DNA of 48,374 bases from Hyphomicrobiaceae bacterium (GTDB lineage Bacteria > Pseudomonadota > Alphaproteobacteria > Rhizobiales > Aestuariivirgaceae), in assembly GCA_900298995.1 (NCBI GenBank), contig OMIC01000018.1:1-48374 (forward strand). The letters run 5' to 3'. The notes under the pieces were generated by a model. The model did not search any database, was not told the DNA's origin, and saw nothing but the letters and a program-made list of their open reading frames with translations. A program made the translations under genes and the position numbers. Numbering within the stretch: the stretch's first letter is position 1; the number at the start of each line of letters is the position of its first letter. Shown here piece after piece: positions 17,764 through 25,640 of the stretch.

Positions 17764-18819
17764 TCAGGCGGCGTCGAGGCCGCTATCATCGAGATCGGGC
17801 ATGGCCAGCAGGATGGCGGCAATCTCCTCCTGGCCGGTCTCGAAGGCTGCGACACAGGCGGGGTCGAACTGCTCGCCCGCATTCTCCTGCAGATAGCGCA
17901 GTGCGTTGTCCCGGCTCCAGGCTGTCTTGTAGGGTTTGATGCTGGTCAGCGCGTCGAAGACATCGGCGACCGCCGCGATGCGGCCGGCGAGCGGGATCTT
18001 CTCGCCCTTGAGCCGGCGCGGATATCCCGTTCCGTCCCAGCGCTCGTGGTGGTTCAGGGCAATATCGGCTGCAAGCCGTAACAGCGGAGACTGGGCGCTG
18101 CACAGCATGTCATGGCCAATGCGCGTATGGTCTTCCATCAGCCTGCGCTCCTCGTGGGTGAGCGTGCCGCGCTTGCTGAGCAGGCTGTCCGGCAAGCCCG
18201 CCTTGCCGATGTCATGCAGCCCTGCCGCGAGCCGCAGGGCGCGGCAGGTGTCGCGTGGCAGCCCGAGCTGATGTGCGATGACCGCGCAGTAGCGGCCCAT
18301 GCGCAGGTTGTGAAGGCCGGTCTCGCGGTCCCTGAATCCGGCAATGCGCGACAGGATCGTGAAGTACTCTTCTTCGTGCTGCGCCATCTCGGCAGACGGG
18401 CCGGCAAAGGCCCGCTCGAGGCCGCCCTCCGCACGCTGGCCGACCGACTGCGCCAGCCTGCTGATGCGGGCGCGGAACTCGACGGGGTCGATTGGTCTGT
18501 GAAGCACATCCGCCACGCCGGCCTCGCGGGCGGCATGCTCGGCCCAGTCTGCTGATTCGCCCGCTGCCAGCACGATGGGCTTTGCGGCAAGCCTGGGCAC
18601 CGCGCGCATCCTCCGGGCCAGTTCGACGCCATCGATCTGCGGCATCGCCTCGGCGAAGATGGCGAGGTCATAATCAACCTCGCCAATGCCCGAGAGCAGC
18701 ATCATGGGGTCGCTGTGAAGCCGGGTGGAGAAGTTCGGCAGCTTGCGCACCATCATGTCGAGCAGCGCGAGGCTGGTGCGGTTGGCGTCCACGATCAGTA
18801 CATTGTAGTTGGGGGTCAT
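17764..18819 (-). CDS. HD-GYP phosphodiesterase with degenerate receiver domain
   Basis: A 351-residue RpfG-like layout: an N-terminal receiver-like domain (about 5-120) and a C-terminal HD-GYP domain (about 155-345) that would hydrolyse cyclic di-GMP. The HD-GYP motifs are intact: LHDIGK (H202-D203), HHERWDGTGYP (257-267) and ADVFDALTS. The receiver is unusual. The phospho-acceptor Asp aligns with A56 (FAEAMP in place of LxDxxMP), the acidic pair at the start is DA, the Thr/Ser is Ala and the Lys of the KP motif is Arg (HRPID). It therefore cannot be phosphorylated in the normal way. I chose the ATG that overlaps the TGA of the HPt gene by 4 bases; a start 4 codons earlier exists. Confidence 0.9.
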   Translation of the reverse strand: MTPNYNVLIVDANRTSLALLDMMVRKLPNFSTRLHSDPMMLLSGIGEVDYDLAIFAEAMPQIDGVELARRMRAVPRLAAKPIVLAAGESADWAEHAAREAGVADVLHRPIDPVEFRARISRLAQSVGQRAEGGLERAFAGPSAEMAQHEEEYFTILSRIAGFRDRETGLHNLRMGRYCAVIAHQLGLPRDTCRALRLAAGLHDIGKAGLPDSLLSKRGTLTHEERRLMEDHTRIGHDMLCSAQSPLLRLAADIALNHHERWDGTGYPRRLKGEKIPLAGRIAAVADVFDALTSIKPYKTAWSRDNALRYLQENAGEQFDPACVAAFETGQEEIAAILLAMPDLDDSGLDAA

Positions 18820-19208
18820 TGCTGGGGCCATGCTTGCGGCGTGTCGAGTGGCGGGATGTCGCGGGCGCGCGCCAACTCGGCGATGAGCCGGTCATGGATC
18901 GAGAGATCCAGCGCCGTCCCGCGCAGTTGCACGGTGAGCGCGGCGAGCGATTTGAGGCCCAGATGGGAGGCGGCGCCGCGCAGCGCTGTTAGCGCCCGGT
19001 CGACCGTCTCGGCGTCGCGCGCGGCAATGGCGGCGTTCAGGCGCGCCATCAGGAAGGGCATGTCGGCATGAAACAGGCGGATCAGATCCTCGAGACCGTC
19101 GTCTCCGACATCGGCACGCAGGCTGTTGAGCCGGGCCTCGTCCCACACGGCGGCACATTCCGGGGAGGTGCGTGATGAGGCGTCGATTGCGGGGGCTTGG
19201 AATTTCAT
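18816..19208 (-). CDS. Degenerate HPt (histidine phosphotransfer) domain protein
   Basis: A 130-residue helical protein. The region DRALTALRGAASHLGLKSLAAL has the length and pattern of an HPt four-helix bundle (consensus A-H-x-L-K-G-x-x-x-x-L-G), but T74 occupies the phospho-histidine position. A His at 82 is on a different helix turn and is not the usual site. The stop overlaps the start of the receiver-HD-GYP gene (ATGA), so the two are made together. A fixed protein-protein contact with the receiver-like partner is more likely than phosphotransfer. Sure that it is a gene, moderately sure of the family. Confidence 0.75.
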   Translation of the reverse strand: MKFQAPAIDASSRTSPECAAVWDEARLNSLRADVGDDGLEDLIRLFHADMPFLMARLNAAIAARDAETVDRALTALRGAASHLGLKSLAALTVQLRGTALDLSIHDRLIAELARARDIPPLDTPQAWPQQ

Positions 19209-19347
19209 GTTCCCAAAGGCTCTCGAGGAGGACTACACTCGGCACCTCGCAACATCTCTGCCGGTTCGGGCGGAGCGGTTTGCGGCAAGTCAAGGCTTGG
19301 CATCCGGGCCTTGTGCCAGGATTGCCCCTCAACATGATGGAGGTTCG

Positions 19348-19605
19348 ATGATGGCAAGCAGGACATGGCAGGCAGAGCTTGAAGCGATACGCGCCGAGAT
19401 CGCACGTCTGCGCGAGGGGCGTCATGCGTCGTCCGAAGCCGCCGCCGAGAGCGGCGGTGTGTTCAGCGACCAGTTCGCGGACCTCAATCGCATGGTGCAG
19501 CAACTGCTGGCTGACGCCGAGGAGACGGTCGCCGAACATCCCGTGGCCACCGTGGCCGGGGCTTTGGCGCTTGGCATTGTCATCGGCCGTCTGACGGCCC
19601 GCTAG
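19348..19605 (+). CDS. ElaB/YqjD/DUF883-like membrane-anchored protein
   Basis: An 85-residue protein with an N-terminal amphipathic helix (WQAELEAIRAEIARLREG), a central linker and a C-terminal membrane-anchor segment, VATVAGALALGIVIGRLTAR. This is the ElaB/YqjD layout of stationary-phase inner-membrane proteins that can bind ribosomes in E. coli. Two adjacent ATG codons follow a GGAGG ribosome binding site, and either could be used. The gene immediately downstream is a YqjE-like membrane protein, so the pair mirrors the enteric yqjD-yqjE arrangement. Confidence 0.75.
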   Translation: MMASRTWQAELEAIRAEIARLREGRHASSEAAAESGGVFSDQFADLNRMVQQLLADAEETVAEHPVATVAGALALGIVIGRLTAR

Positions 19606-19617
19606 AAGGAGATCCCC

Positions 19618-20100
19618 ATGAACATGACAGGTCTGTCACGCCATCTCCGCCTCATGATGCGCGGCGAGATGCTGGTGATCCAGGCGAAGCTTGGCTTCGC
19701 CATGCGCCGCATCTCGATACTCACCCTCGCGCTGCTTTTTGCCGGTCTGGCGCTGGTGTTTGTCAACATGGCTCTGTTCGCCTGGCTCTCGCCGATGTGG
19801 GGCCCAGTCTGGACACCGGCCGGTCTCGGCCTTCTCAACCTCTTTCTGGCCGCAGCGGCGCTGGTTCTGGCAGCCGTGCTGAGGCCTGGCCCCGAGCTGG
19901 CGCTTGCCGAGGAGATCCGCTCCATGGCGGGTGAGGCTCTCGAGGCCGACATCCGCGCCACGCCCCTGCTGGGGGCGTTGAGTGGCGGTGGCGGCATGGA
20001 CCGGTCGGCGCTGGTGGGGCTTCTGGTGCCGGCCATGGGTTCCATCATCGGGGCGCTCGGCAAGCGGCGCAAACAGCCAGCCAAGGGTGATGCAGGCTAA
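19618..20100 (+). CDS. YqjE-like (phage holin superfamily) membrane protein
   Basis: A 160-residue protein with two central transmembrane helices (about 32-55 and 67-90) and a Gly-rich polar C-terminus. The pattern matches the YqjE/Holin-X superfamily; the holin name is historical and there is no prophage here. An AAGGAG ribosome binding site is well placed. It follows the ElaB-like gene by 12 bases and shares its stop region with the convergent DUF2878 gene (4-base overlap). Function is unknown; the pair is stress-induced in enterics. Confidence 0.75.
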   Translation: MNMTGLSRHLRLMMRGEMLVIQAKLGFAMRRISILTLALLFAGLALVFVNMALFAWLSPMWGPVWTPAGLGLLNLFLAAAALVLAAVLRPGPELALAEEIRSMAGEALEADIRATPLLGALSGGGGMDRSALVGLLVPAMGSIIGALGKRRKQPAKGDAG

Positions 20101-20630
20101 GCCTCACGCCGCGGCGTGATGGTCTGGGACAGCAACATGATGACGGGGAAAGCCATGGCCCAGGCCAGCGCAATCGCGGCCAGTGCCGGGCCGGACGGAT
20201 CTGGCAACTGGGCCGCGCCCATCTTGGAACCGGTCCAGTAGGCGAGAGGCCCGAACACTGCGCCGAGAAGTGCCTGGGTCAGCCATCGTCCGTCGAGCCA
20301 TCCGAGACTGGCGTTCGGCAGTGTCGCGAAGCCTAGCCACAGAGCCCAGATCCAGACTGGGGGCAGGATCTGGCCGGGCACGGTCCCGGCATAGGAAATG
20401 ACGCCCCCCGCCATCAGACCGGCTTCGAGGAGGACGCCGAAGATCAGGATCGCGAGCATCAGTTTCGCTTCTGGCCAGACCTGCCGCCGATTCAACCAAA
20501 GATGGATGCCGGTGATGGCTGTGGCCGGTATCGAGCCAACCCACGGCCAGCCGGCCGCTCCGCCGGTGGCGGCGGCGAACCAGGCGGCGTCGAAGGCGAG
20601 GAACTGCGCAAGTGCGCGGAGCAGGTTCAT
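20097..20630 (-). CDS. DUF2878 family membrane protein
   Basis: A 177-residue inner-membrane protein with five or six hydrophobic helices and conserved Trp/Gly-rich turns (FDAAWFAA, PVWIWALWLGFA, NASLGWLDG). The WIWALWLGFATLPNASLGWL block matches what I recall of DUF2878, whose role is unknown. It converges on the YqjE-like gene and overlaps its stop by 4 bases. Confidence 0.7.
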   Translation of the reverse strand: MNLLRALAQFLAFDAAWFAAATGGAAGWPWVGSIPATAITGIHLWLNRRQVWPEAKLMLAILIFGVLLEAGLMAGGVISYAGTVPGQILPPVWIWALWLGFATLPNASLGWLDGRWLTQALLGAVFGPLAYWTGSKMGAAQLPDPSGPALAAIALAWAMAFPVIMLLSQTITPRREA

Positions 20631-20686
20631 GCGGTCTGGACCCTACGGTCTTGCGTAGATACAGGCTTTCCCGCGGAGGTCCCCAG

Positions 20687-21112
20687 ATGAAACATGCTTC
20701 TCTTACGCAATCAGCCGCTGGGCGGTTTGGGCTGCTGCTTCTTGCCTTTGCCGTGCTGTCCTCCGCAGGCCCGGCGGAGGCCTCAAGTCAGGGCACGCCG
20801 CTGGCTGGCGCGGCTCTCAAATCCTTCATCAGCGGGCGGCGCATCTATCTCGCCGTTCCACTGGGCGGGGAGATCCCGCTCACCTACCGGAAGAACGGTG
20901 TGGTTGACGGCTCCGGGGAATCCGCAGGGCTGGGAAAATACATGACGCCGAAGGATCAGGGCCGCTGGTGGGTCGATGGCAACCGCGTCTGCCAGAAGTG
21001 GCGCGAGTGGTACGACGGCCGTACCTTCTGCTTCACCGTTGCACAACTCCCTGGGAACAAGATCTTCTGGGTTCGCGATGATGGCAAGAGTGGCGTGGCG
21101 CGCGTGCGCTGA
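20687..21112 (+). CDS. Exported protein, DUF995-like
   Basis: A 141-residue protein with a signal peptide (about 1-32, ending AEAS) and a compact domain: LTYRKNGVVDGSG, GRWWVDGNRVCQKW and CFTV. The pattern (polar start, GRWWV.G..C..W, then a second Cys) recalls DUF995 and similar periplasmic beta-sandwich domains with one disulfide. Its start has a GGAGG ribosome binding site. No function assigned. Confidence 0.65.
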   Translation: MKHASLTQSAAGRFGLLLLAFAVLSSAGPAEASSQGTPLAGAALKSFISGRRIYLAVPLGGEIPLTYRKNGVVDGSGESAGLGKYMTPKDQGRWWVDGNRVCQKWREWYDGRTFCFTVAQLPGNKIFWVRDDGKSGVARVR

Positions 21113-21151
21113 TTATCCGTAACGCCGCCTGACCTGGTCTCCCGCCATCTG

Positions 21152-21180
21152 TTGCCACTGCATGGCAAGCCTACTGTAAG
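21152..21180 (+). promoter_or_regulatory. Putative promoter with operator-like inverted repeat before SDR-cupin operon
   Basis: TTGCCA and TGTAAG are 17 bases apart. The -35 box is itself the left arm of a perfect inverted repeat, TTGCCA-N5-TGGCAA (21152-21168), which is a reasonable repressor site. No regulator gene lies next to it. Confidence 0.4.
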
Positions 21181-21310
21181 GACCGCCACCGAGCGACATC
21201 GGTCAGACTCCATCGCTGACCGCGTGGCGTGTTCCCGAGCCGGTTCAAGAAGCAGTTGATTCCCCGGGCCGACGTGCCGCAAAGTCCGCAAGGAACAGAC
21301 GGGGAGCTTC

Positions 21311-22057
21311 ATGTTCGACGACCTCAGTGGAAAGAGCGTGGTGGTGACGGGCGGCGTGACCGGAATCGGCGGGGCCGCTTCCCTCGCCTTTGCAGCGGCA
21401 GGCGCGCGCGTCTTCGCGCAATATCATGGCGGCGGGCCGGAGCTGGAGGCGATCAGTGCGGCGGGAATTGCCAGCCTGAAGCTCGACCTCACCGAAAGCG
21501 GCGCGCCGCAATGGCTGATGGACGCTGTCCTTGCCCGTCATGGCCGCATCGACGTCCTGGTCAACAATGCCGGCAGCCTCGTTGCCCGCGTTCCTGTCAC
21601 CGATGTGGAGGACGACTTCATCGACCGGGTATTCGACGTCAATTGCCGCCAGATGATCCATTGCTGCCGCATCGCGGCACGGATCATGAAGGAACAGCGC
21701 GCGGGCGTGATCATCAATGTCTCGTCGATCGCAGCGCGCAACGGCTCGAGTCCGGGCGGCGCAGTCTATGCCGGATCCAAGGCCTTTGTCTCGGCCTTTT
21801 CCAAGACTCTGGCGAGGGAGGTGGTGGGCCATGGCATCCGCGTCAACTGCGTGTCGCCCGGTACAATTCATACCGCCTTTCATGACCGCTTCTCCGACGA
21901 GGCCAAGCGCGAGGCCACCCGCAAGACCATTCCCATGCAACGTCTGGGGATTGCCGAGGATTGCGCCGGCGCCTTTCTCTTCCTCGCCAGCGACAGCGCG
22001 TCCGGCTATGTCACGGGCCAGGTTCTGGAGGTCAATGGCGGGCAGTTGATGGCATGA
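21311..22057 (+). CDS. SDR family NAD(P)-dependent oxidoreductase
   Basis: A 248-residue classical short-chain dehydrogenase. It has the TGGVTGIG cofactor loop (residues 13-20), NNAG (structural), the NVSS serine, the YAGSK catalytic Tyr/Lys pair, and the ending VTGQVLEVNGGQLMA typical of the FabG/KduD group. It has a well-placed GGGGAG ribosome binding site. Its stop overlaps the ATG of the cupin gene (ATGA), so the products are coupled; such pairs act on small hydroxy-acids, sugars or alcohols. The substrate is not visible. Confidence 0.9.
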   Translation: MFDDLSGKSVVVTGGVTGIGGAASLAFAAAGARVFAQYHGGGPELEAISAAGIASLKLDLTESGAPQWLMDAVLARHGRIDVLVNNAGSLVARVPVTDVEDDFIDRVFDVNCRQMIHCCRIAARIMKEQRAGVIINVSSIAARNGSSPGGAVYAGSKAFVSAFSKTLAREVVGHGIRVNCVSPGTIHTAFHDRFSDEAKREATRKTIPMQRLGIAEDCAGAFLFLASDSASGYVTGQVLEVNGGQLMA

Positions 22058-22431
22058 GGCCTCTCACAGTCATTCGCGCCGAAGCGCCAGACGCCATTGC
22101 ACCCGACGGCTCGGAGGTGCGCATTCTCGCGGTGGGCGACCGTGGGTCGATGGCTGAATTCACGCTGCCGCCCGGTGCCATATCGAAGGCGGTGGCGCAT
22201 CACGGCGTCGAGGAACTGTGGTGCATCACCCACGGGGAAGGCCGCATGTGGCGGCGGATCGGGGAGACGGAGGACATCGTGACGCTGCGGCCAGGCGTGT
22301 CTGTCGCCATTCCGGCAGGGGCACGATTCCAGTTCCGCAACGACGGGTCCGCGCCGCTTCGCTGCATCGGCGTCACCATGCCGCCGTGGCCGGGCATGGA
22401 CGAAGCCTACGAGACCACCGGCCTCTGGTAA
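22054..22431 (+). CDS. Small cupin domain protein
   Basis: A 125-residue single cupin. Motif 1 is present as AHHGVEELWCITHGEG, supplying two His and a Glu for the metal. Motif 2 is VSVAIPAGARFQFRN, where the usual last His is Phe, so the metal site is a reduced 2-His-1-Glu type. It is coupled to the upstream SDR gene by a 4-base overlap, so they probably act on the same small molecule. Binding, isomerase and dioxygenase roles are all possible. Confidence 0.82.
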   Translation: MRPLTVIRAEAPDAIAPDGSEVRILAVGDRGSMAEFTLPPGAISKAVAHHGVEELWCITHGEGRMWRRIGETEDIVTLRPGVSVAIPAGARFQFRNDGSAPLRCIGVTMPPWPGMDEAYETTGLW

Positions 22432-22443
22432 GCCCTCCTGAGA

Positions 22444-22863
22444 CTACCAGTTGCCTGTGTTGGCCATGCTTGCCCAAGGCTCTGCGACGGGCAGCGCTTC
22501 GCCCTTCTGCAGGAGTTCAATGGAAATGCCGTCCGGCGTCCTGATGAACGCCATGCGTCCGTCGCGGGGCGGACGGTTGATGACAATCCCGTGTTTCTGG
22601 AGGCTGGCGCAGTAGTCATAGATGTTGTCGACCCCCAACGCCAGATGGCCGAAGTTCCGTCCGCCAGTATAGACCTCCGGGTCCCAGTTGTAGGTGAGTT
22701 CAACAGGCGCATCCGGGCTTTCGGGTGCGGCCACGAAGACCAGCGTGTAGCGTCCCTTTTCATTGACATGGCGCCGCTGCTCGACGAAGCCCAGCTTGTT
22801 GACGAAGAAGTCCAGCGACTGCTCCAGGTTGGAGACGCGGATCATGGTGTGGAGATACTTCAT
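22444..22863 (-). CDS. gloA: Lactoylglutathione lyase (glyoxalase I)
   Basis: Converts the methylglyoxal-glutathione hemithioacetal to lactoylglutathione. The 139-residue protein has the four metal ligands H5, E55, H73 and E116, the [14 protein letters not shown] block and the [15 protein letters not shown] end of GloA. Length is standard (135-140). Its start codon lies only 11 bases from the start codon of the divergent sirtuin gene, leaving no space for ordinary separate promoters, so each must start transcription within or beyond the other's 5' end. Confidence 0.93.
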   Translation of the reverse strand: MKYLHTMIRVSNLEQSLDFFVNKLGFVEQRRHVNEKGRYTLVFVAAPESPDAPVELTYNWDPEVYTGGRNFGHLALGVDNIYDYCASLQKHGIVINRPPRDGRMAFIRTPDGISIELLQKGEALPVAEPWASMANTGNW

Positions 22864-22874
22864 GGGGTCACCTC

Positions 22875-23636
22875 TTGTCTGATGGCGGCATAGAGGAACT
22901 GGCGGGTCTGGTCCAGCGCGCCAGGCGTGCAGTGGTGTTCACGGGCGCGGGGATATCCACCGAATCCGGCATTCCCGATTTCAGGTCGCCGGGCGGTTTC
23001 TGGACTCGCCACAAGCCCATCGCCTATGCCGACTTTCTCGCCTCGGCGGAGACCCGCCTCGAAGCCTGGCGGCGGTTTCTCACCATTCACGATACGATCC
23101 GTGCGGCGAACCCCGGCCCGGGGCATCGGGCGATTGCCGGGCTTGTTGCACGTGGGCATGTCGCCTGCGTCATCACCCAGAACATCGACGGGCTCGATGT
23201 TGCAGCAGGTGTTCCGCGCGATCGCATCATCGAAATCCACGGCAGCGGCACTCATGCGCGCTGTCTGGCCTGTGGCGAGCGCCACGAGATCGCCTGGGTG
23301 CGCGACGTCATCTCCAGTACAGCCGCAGCACCGGCCTGCACAGCCTGCGGCGGCATCGTGAAGTCGGCCACCGTTTCATTCGGCCAACCCATGCCGGAGG
23401 CTGAAATGGCGGCCGCGCGCGCTGCGACGCTCAACGCCGATCTCTTTCTTGCCATCGGGTCTTCCCTGCAGGTGTTTCCGGCAGCGGGCTTTCCAGTGCT
23501 TGCCAGTCACAACCGGACCCCGCTTGTCATCATCAACCGGGAGGAGACAGGTCTTGATGGTCTTGCGGTGCTTGTTCTGCGTGGCGAGATCGGCCCCCTG
23601 ATGGAAGAACTCATGGCGCGCCTTGATGAACCATGA
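22875..23636 (+). CDS. cobB: NAD-dependent protein deacylase, Sir2 family
   Basis: A 253-residue sirtuin. It has [15 protein letters not shown] (residues 24-38, NAD loop), TQNIDGLD (101-108), the catalytic H122 (IEIHGS), and four zinc cysteines in two CxxC pairs (130/133 and 155/158). These support a lysine deacylase (for example of acetyl-CoA synthetase). The start is TTG; no ATG is compatible with the full Rossmann start, and GTG codons further in would cut into the NAD loop. It diverges from gloA across 11 bases. Confidence 0.92.
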   Translation: MSDGGIEELAGLVQRARRAVVFTGAGISTESGIPDFRSPGGFWTRHKPIAYADFLASAETRLEAWRRFLTIHDTIRAANPGPGHRAIAGLVARGHVACVITQNIDGLDVAAGVPRDRIIEIHGSGTHARCLACGERHEIAWVRDVISSTAAAPACTACGGIVKSATVSFGQPMPEAEMAAARAATLNADLFLAIGSSLQVFPAAGFPVLASHNRTPLVIINREETGLDGLAVLVLRGEIGPLMEELMARLDEP

Positions 23637-23964
23637 GCGCGAATCAGTTCTGCTTCGAGACAAGCGTGGATGGGCCTGCGGGCGTGTGTTCAGCAGCCAT
23701 TGCGACTGCTGGGGAATGTGCCGCTGCATGAGGCTTCGCCATGGTGCGTTCCGGGTCATCTCCGAATAATGTCGTGTTTCCGGCGCGTTGGCGTGATGAC
23801 ATGCGTTGGCGGCCTGAGCACGCCCGCGGCGTTCTGAAATGCGACTTGAGGTTTTCCACACGCAGCTTGTGCTTGCCCTGTACAAATGCGGCGGATTTGC
23901 GCAGAGTGATTGAGGGAGACGGGCTGGCAGTTGTCAGGTCCGGACTGGGGATAGAGTTGGTAAC
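23637..23964 (+). other. 328-base intergenic region, no confident gene
   Basis: It lies between the sirtuin and the cold-shock gene and should hold the cold-shock promoter and a leader. A 71-codon GTG-start frame on the minus strand (23644-23859) and a 75-codon frame on the plus strand exist, but neither has recognisable protein features. No terminator hairpin was identified after the sirtuin stop. Confidence 0.5.
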
Positions 23965-24546
23965 ATGACAGTGAGCGGCGGATTAAAGGGCGAAGCGGTT
24001 TCCACGCAGCAGGATGCGCCCGAGAACAATATTCGCATCGTGCAGGTGAGTGGGCTGGTCAAGTGGTTCGATGTCGGACGCGGCTATGGCTTCATCATCC
24101 CCGACAATGGCATGCAGGACGTATTGTTGCATCTGAGTTGCCTGAAGCGGGATGGTTTCGATGCTCCCCTCGAGGGCACCCGCGTGGTGTGTGAGGCGGT
24201 GGCGCGGCAGAAGGGCTATCAATGCCTCCGCGTTCTTGCCGTTGACACGTCGACGGCCATCAATCCTGTCGAGCGCCGGCCGCGCACTCACTCGGCCGTG
24301 ACTGCCTCGAGCGGCTGGGTTCGCGCCCGCGTGAAGTGGTTCAACCGCGCGCGTGGCTTTGGCTTCGCCTCGGAGGGCGAGGGCAGCCCGGATATCTTCA
24401 TCCACATGGAAACGCTGCGCAGGACGGCAATCCCCGAACTTCAGCCTGACAGCTGGATCTACGTTCGCTTTGGTGATGGGCCGAAGGGCAAGATGGCCGC
24501 CGAGGTGCGCCTTTCGCTCGAGGGCGGTCCGGCCCACACGCAGTAA
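23965..24546 (+). CDS. Protein with two cold-shock domains
   Basis: A 193-residue nucleic-acid-binding protein with two tandem cold-shock domains instead of one. The first (about 28-95) has KWFDVGRGYGFI (RNP1) and VLLHLS (RNP2). The second (about 118-188) has KWFNRARGFGFA and IFIHM. An Arg/Thr-rich linker joins them. This two-domain form is typical of alphaproteobacteria and is thought to act as an RNA chaperone. DUF192 follows 8 bases after its stop, so they may be co-transcribed. Confidence 0.92.
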   Translation: MTVSGGLKGEAVSTQQDAPENNIRIVQVSGLVKWFDVGRGYGFIIPDNGMQDVLLHLSCLKRDGFDAPLEGTRVVCEAVARQKGYQCLRVLAVDTSTAINPVERRPRTHSAVTASSGWVRARVKWFNRARGFGFASEGEGSPDIFIHMETLRRTAIPELQPDSWIYVRFGDGPKGKMAAEVRLSLEGGPAHTQ

Positions 24547-24554
24547 CTCTGGCC

Positions 24555-25040
24555 GTGACGAGCGTGACGCTGGTCTCCCGCCGCAGCCTTGGGTGTCTGG
24601 CGGGCGCATGGCTTGCTCTGGCCCCCGCGGTGCTCCGTGCGCAAGAGGATCTGTCCAAGATCGAACCTCTGACCATCGCCACCGAGGACGATGCCTGGAT
24701 GTTCACGGTCGAGATCGCTGACACGGATGCGTTGCGCTCACGCGGCCTGATGTTCCGGCAGAAGCTGCCCGAGGATCACGGCATGCTATTTTACTTCGGC
24801 CAGCCCCGACCGGCGTCGATGTGGATGAAAAACACGCGCATCCCGCTCGACATGCTGTTCATCCGGAAGGATGGCACCATTGCCTACATTGCCGAGAGCA
24901 CCACGCCGGGTTCACTGGAGATCGTCGGGATATCCGAGCCGGTTCTGGCCGTTCTCGAAGTGGCGGGCGGCATCACCCGCAAGCGGGGCATTCGGGCGGG
25001 TGACAAGGTCTACCACCGGCTGTTCAAGGATGAGCAATAG
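24555..25040 (+). CDS. DUF192 family exported protein
   Basis: A 161-residue protein with a signal peptide (about 1-29, ending LRAQ) and a DUF192 domain. Its marks are FTVEIADTDALRSRGLMFRQKLPEDHGMLF, MWMKNTRIPLDMLFI and the closing VLEVAGGITRKRGIRAGD. It is periplasmic and its function is unknown. The start is GTG; a second GTG three codons later is possible. It follows the cold-shock gene directly, an arrangement I recall in many alphaproteobacteria. Confidence 0.88.
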   Translation: MTSVTLVSRRSLGCLAGAWLALAPAVLRAQEDLSKIEPLTIATEDDAWMFTVEIADTDALRSRGLMFRQKLPEDHGMLFYFGQPRPASMWMKNTRIPLDMLFIRKDGTIAYIAESTTPGSLEIVGISEPVLAVLEVAGGITRKRGIRAGDKVYHRLFKDEQ

Positions 25041-25113
25041 CCTCCGCCGAGGCCGGCCTTGCTCCCCTTGCGTATTTTCGGATAAGAGGCTGTTCGCGGG
25101 CGAGAGCCGTCAT

Positions 25114-25190
25114 CGGGGTGTAGCGCAGTCTGGTAGCGCACCTGCCTTGGGCGCAGGGGGTCGTCAGTTCGAATCTGGCCACCCCGACCA
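25114..25190 (+). tRNA. tRNA-Pro (TGG)
   Basis: A 77-base cloverleaf with CCA encoded. The acceptor stem CGGGGTG/CACCCCG is intact, the anticodon stem CCTGC/GCAGG surrounds loop CTTGGGC with anticodon TGG, and the T-loop is GTTCGAATC. Confidence 0.95.
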
Positions 25191-25228
25191 CGGTTCGCCG
25201 GAACGAGACAGAGACGAGAGCAGAGACC

Positions 25229-25537
25229 ATGCCTGTGCGCATCTACAAGCCTTCCCGCAATGCCATGCAGTCGGGCAAAGGGTCATCTGACCATTGGGTG
25301 GTCGAGTTTGAGGCGGCGACGCCGCGTACCTCCGAACCGCTCATGGGCTGGACTTCGTCCGCCGATACCCGCCAGCAGGTGAAACTCAGCTTCCCCACGC
25401 GGGAGGAGGCCATCGCCTATTGCGAACGCGAGGGCTTGCCGCACATCGTGCTCCCCGAAGCGCCGGTGGCCAGGGCGATCAAGAAATCCTATTCTGACAA
25501 TTTCAAGTTCGGCCGGACTGACAACTGGACGCACTGA
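25229..25537 (+). CDS. NDUFS4-type accessory subunit of respiratory complex I
   Basis: A 102-residue protein homologous to the mitochondrial 18-kDa complex I subunit. Visible marks are ARIY/VRIYKPSRNAMQSGK at the start, WVVEFE, PLMGWTSSADTRQQVKLSFPTREEAIAYCE and the final DNFKFGRTDNWTH. It sits on the hydrophilic arm of NADH:quinone oxidoreductase. Its position between tRNA-Pro and tRNA-Arg, away from the nuo operon, is usual in alphaproteobacteria. Confidence 0.95.
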   Translation: MPVRIYKPSRNAMQSGKGSSDHWVVEFEAATPRTSEPLMGWTSSADTRQQVKLSFPTREEAIAYCEREGLPHIVLPEAPVARAIKKSYSDNFKFGRTDNWTH

Positions 25538-25548
25538 AGCGTCCTCAG

Positions 25549-25626
25549 GACCCCGTAGCTCAGCTGGACTAGAGCAAGTGCCTTCTAAGCACTAGGTCGC
25601 AGGTTCGAATCCTGCCGGGGTCGCCA
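25549..25626 (+). tRNA. tRNA-Arg (TCT)
   Basis: A 78-base cloverleaf with CCA encoded. The acceptor stem GACCCCG/CGGGGTC is intact, the anticodon stem AGTGC/GCACT surrounds loop CTTCTAA with anticodon TCT, and the T-arm is normal. It lies 11 bases after the NDUFS4-like gene. Confidence 0.96.
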
Positions 25627-25640
25627 TTTGCCACCAGGCG

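Noticed and set aside
19618-20100. Holin-like gene as a sign of a prophage
   Set aside because: It pairs with an ElaB/YqjD-like gene, as in the stress-related yqjD-yqjE group. No lysin, portal, terminase or integrase gene is near.
13406-23636. Mrr nuclease and Sir2 gene as parts of a defence island
   Set aside because: They are 9 kb apart with housekeeping genes between. The sirtuin is a standard CobB-type deacylase with zinc cysteines and has no fused defence domain.
23644-23859. 71-codon minus-strand frame after the sirtuin gene
   Set aside because: GTG start, no ribosome binding site, composition like random GC-rich sequence and no recognisable motif.
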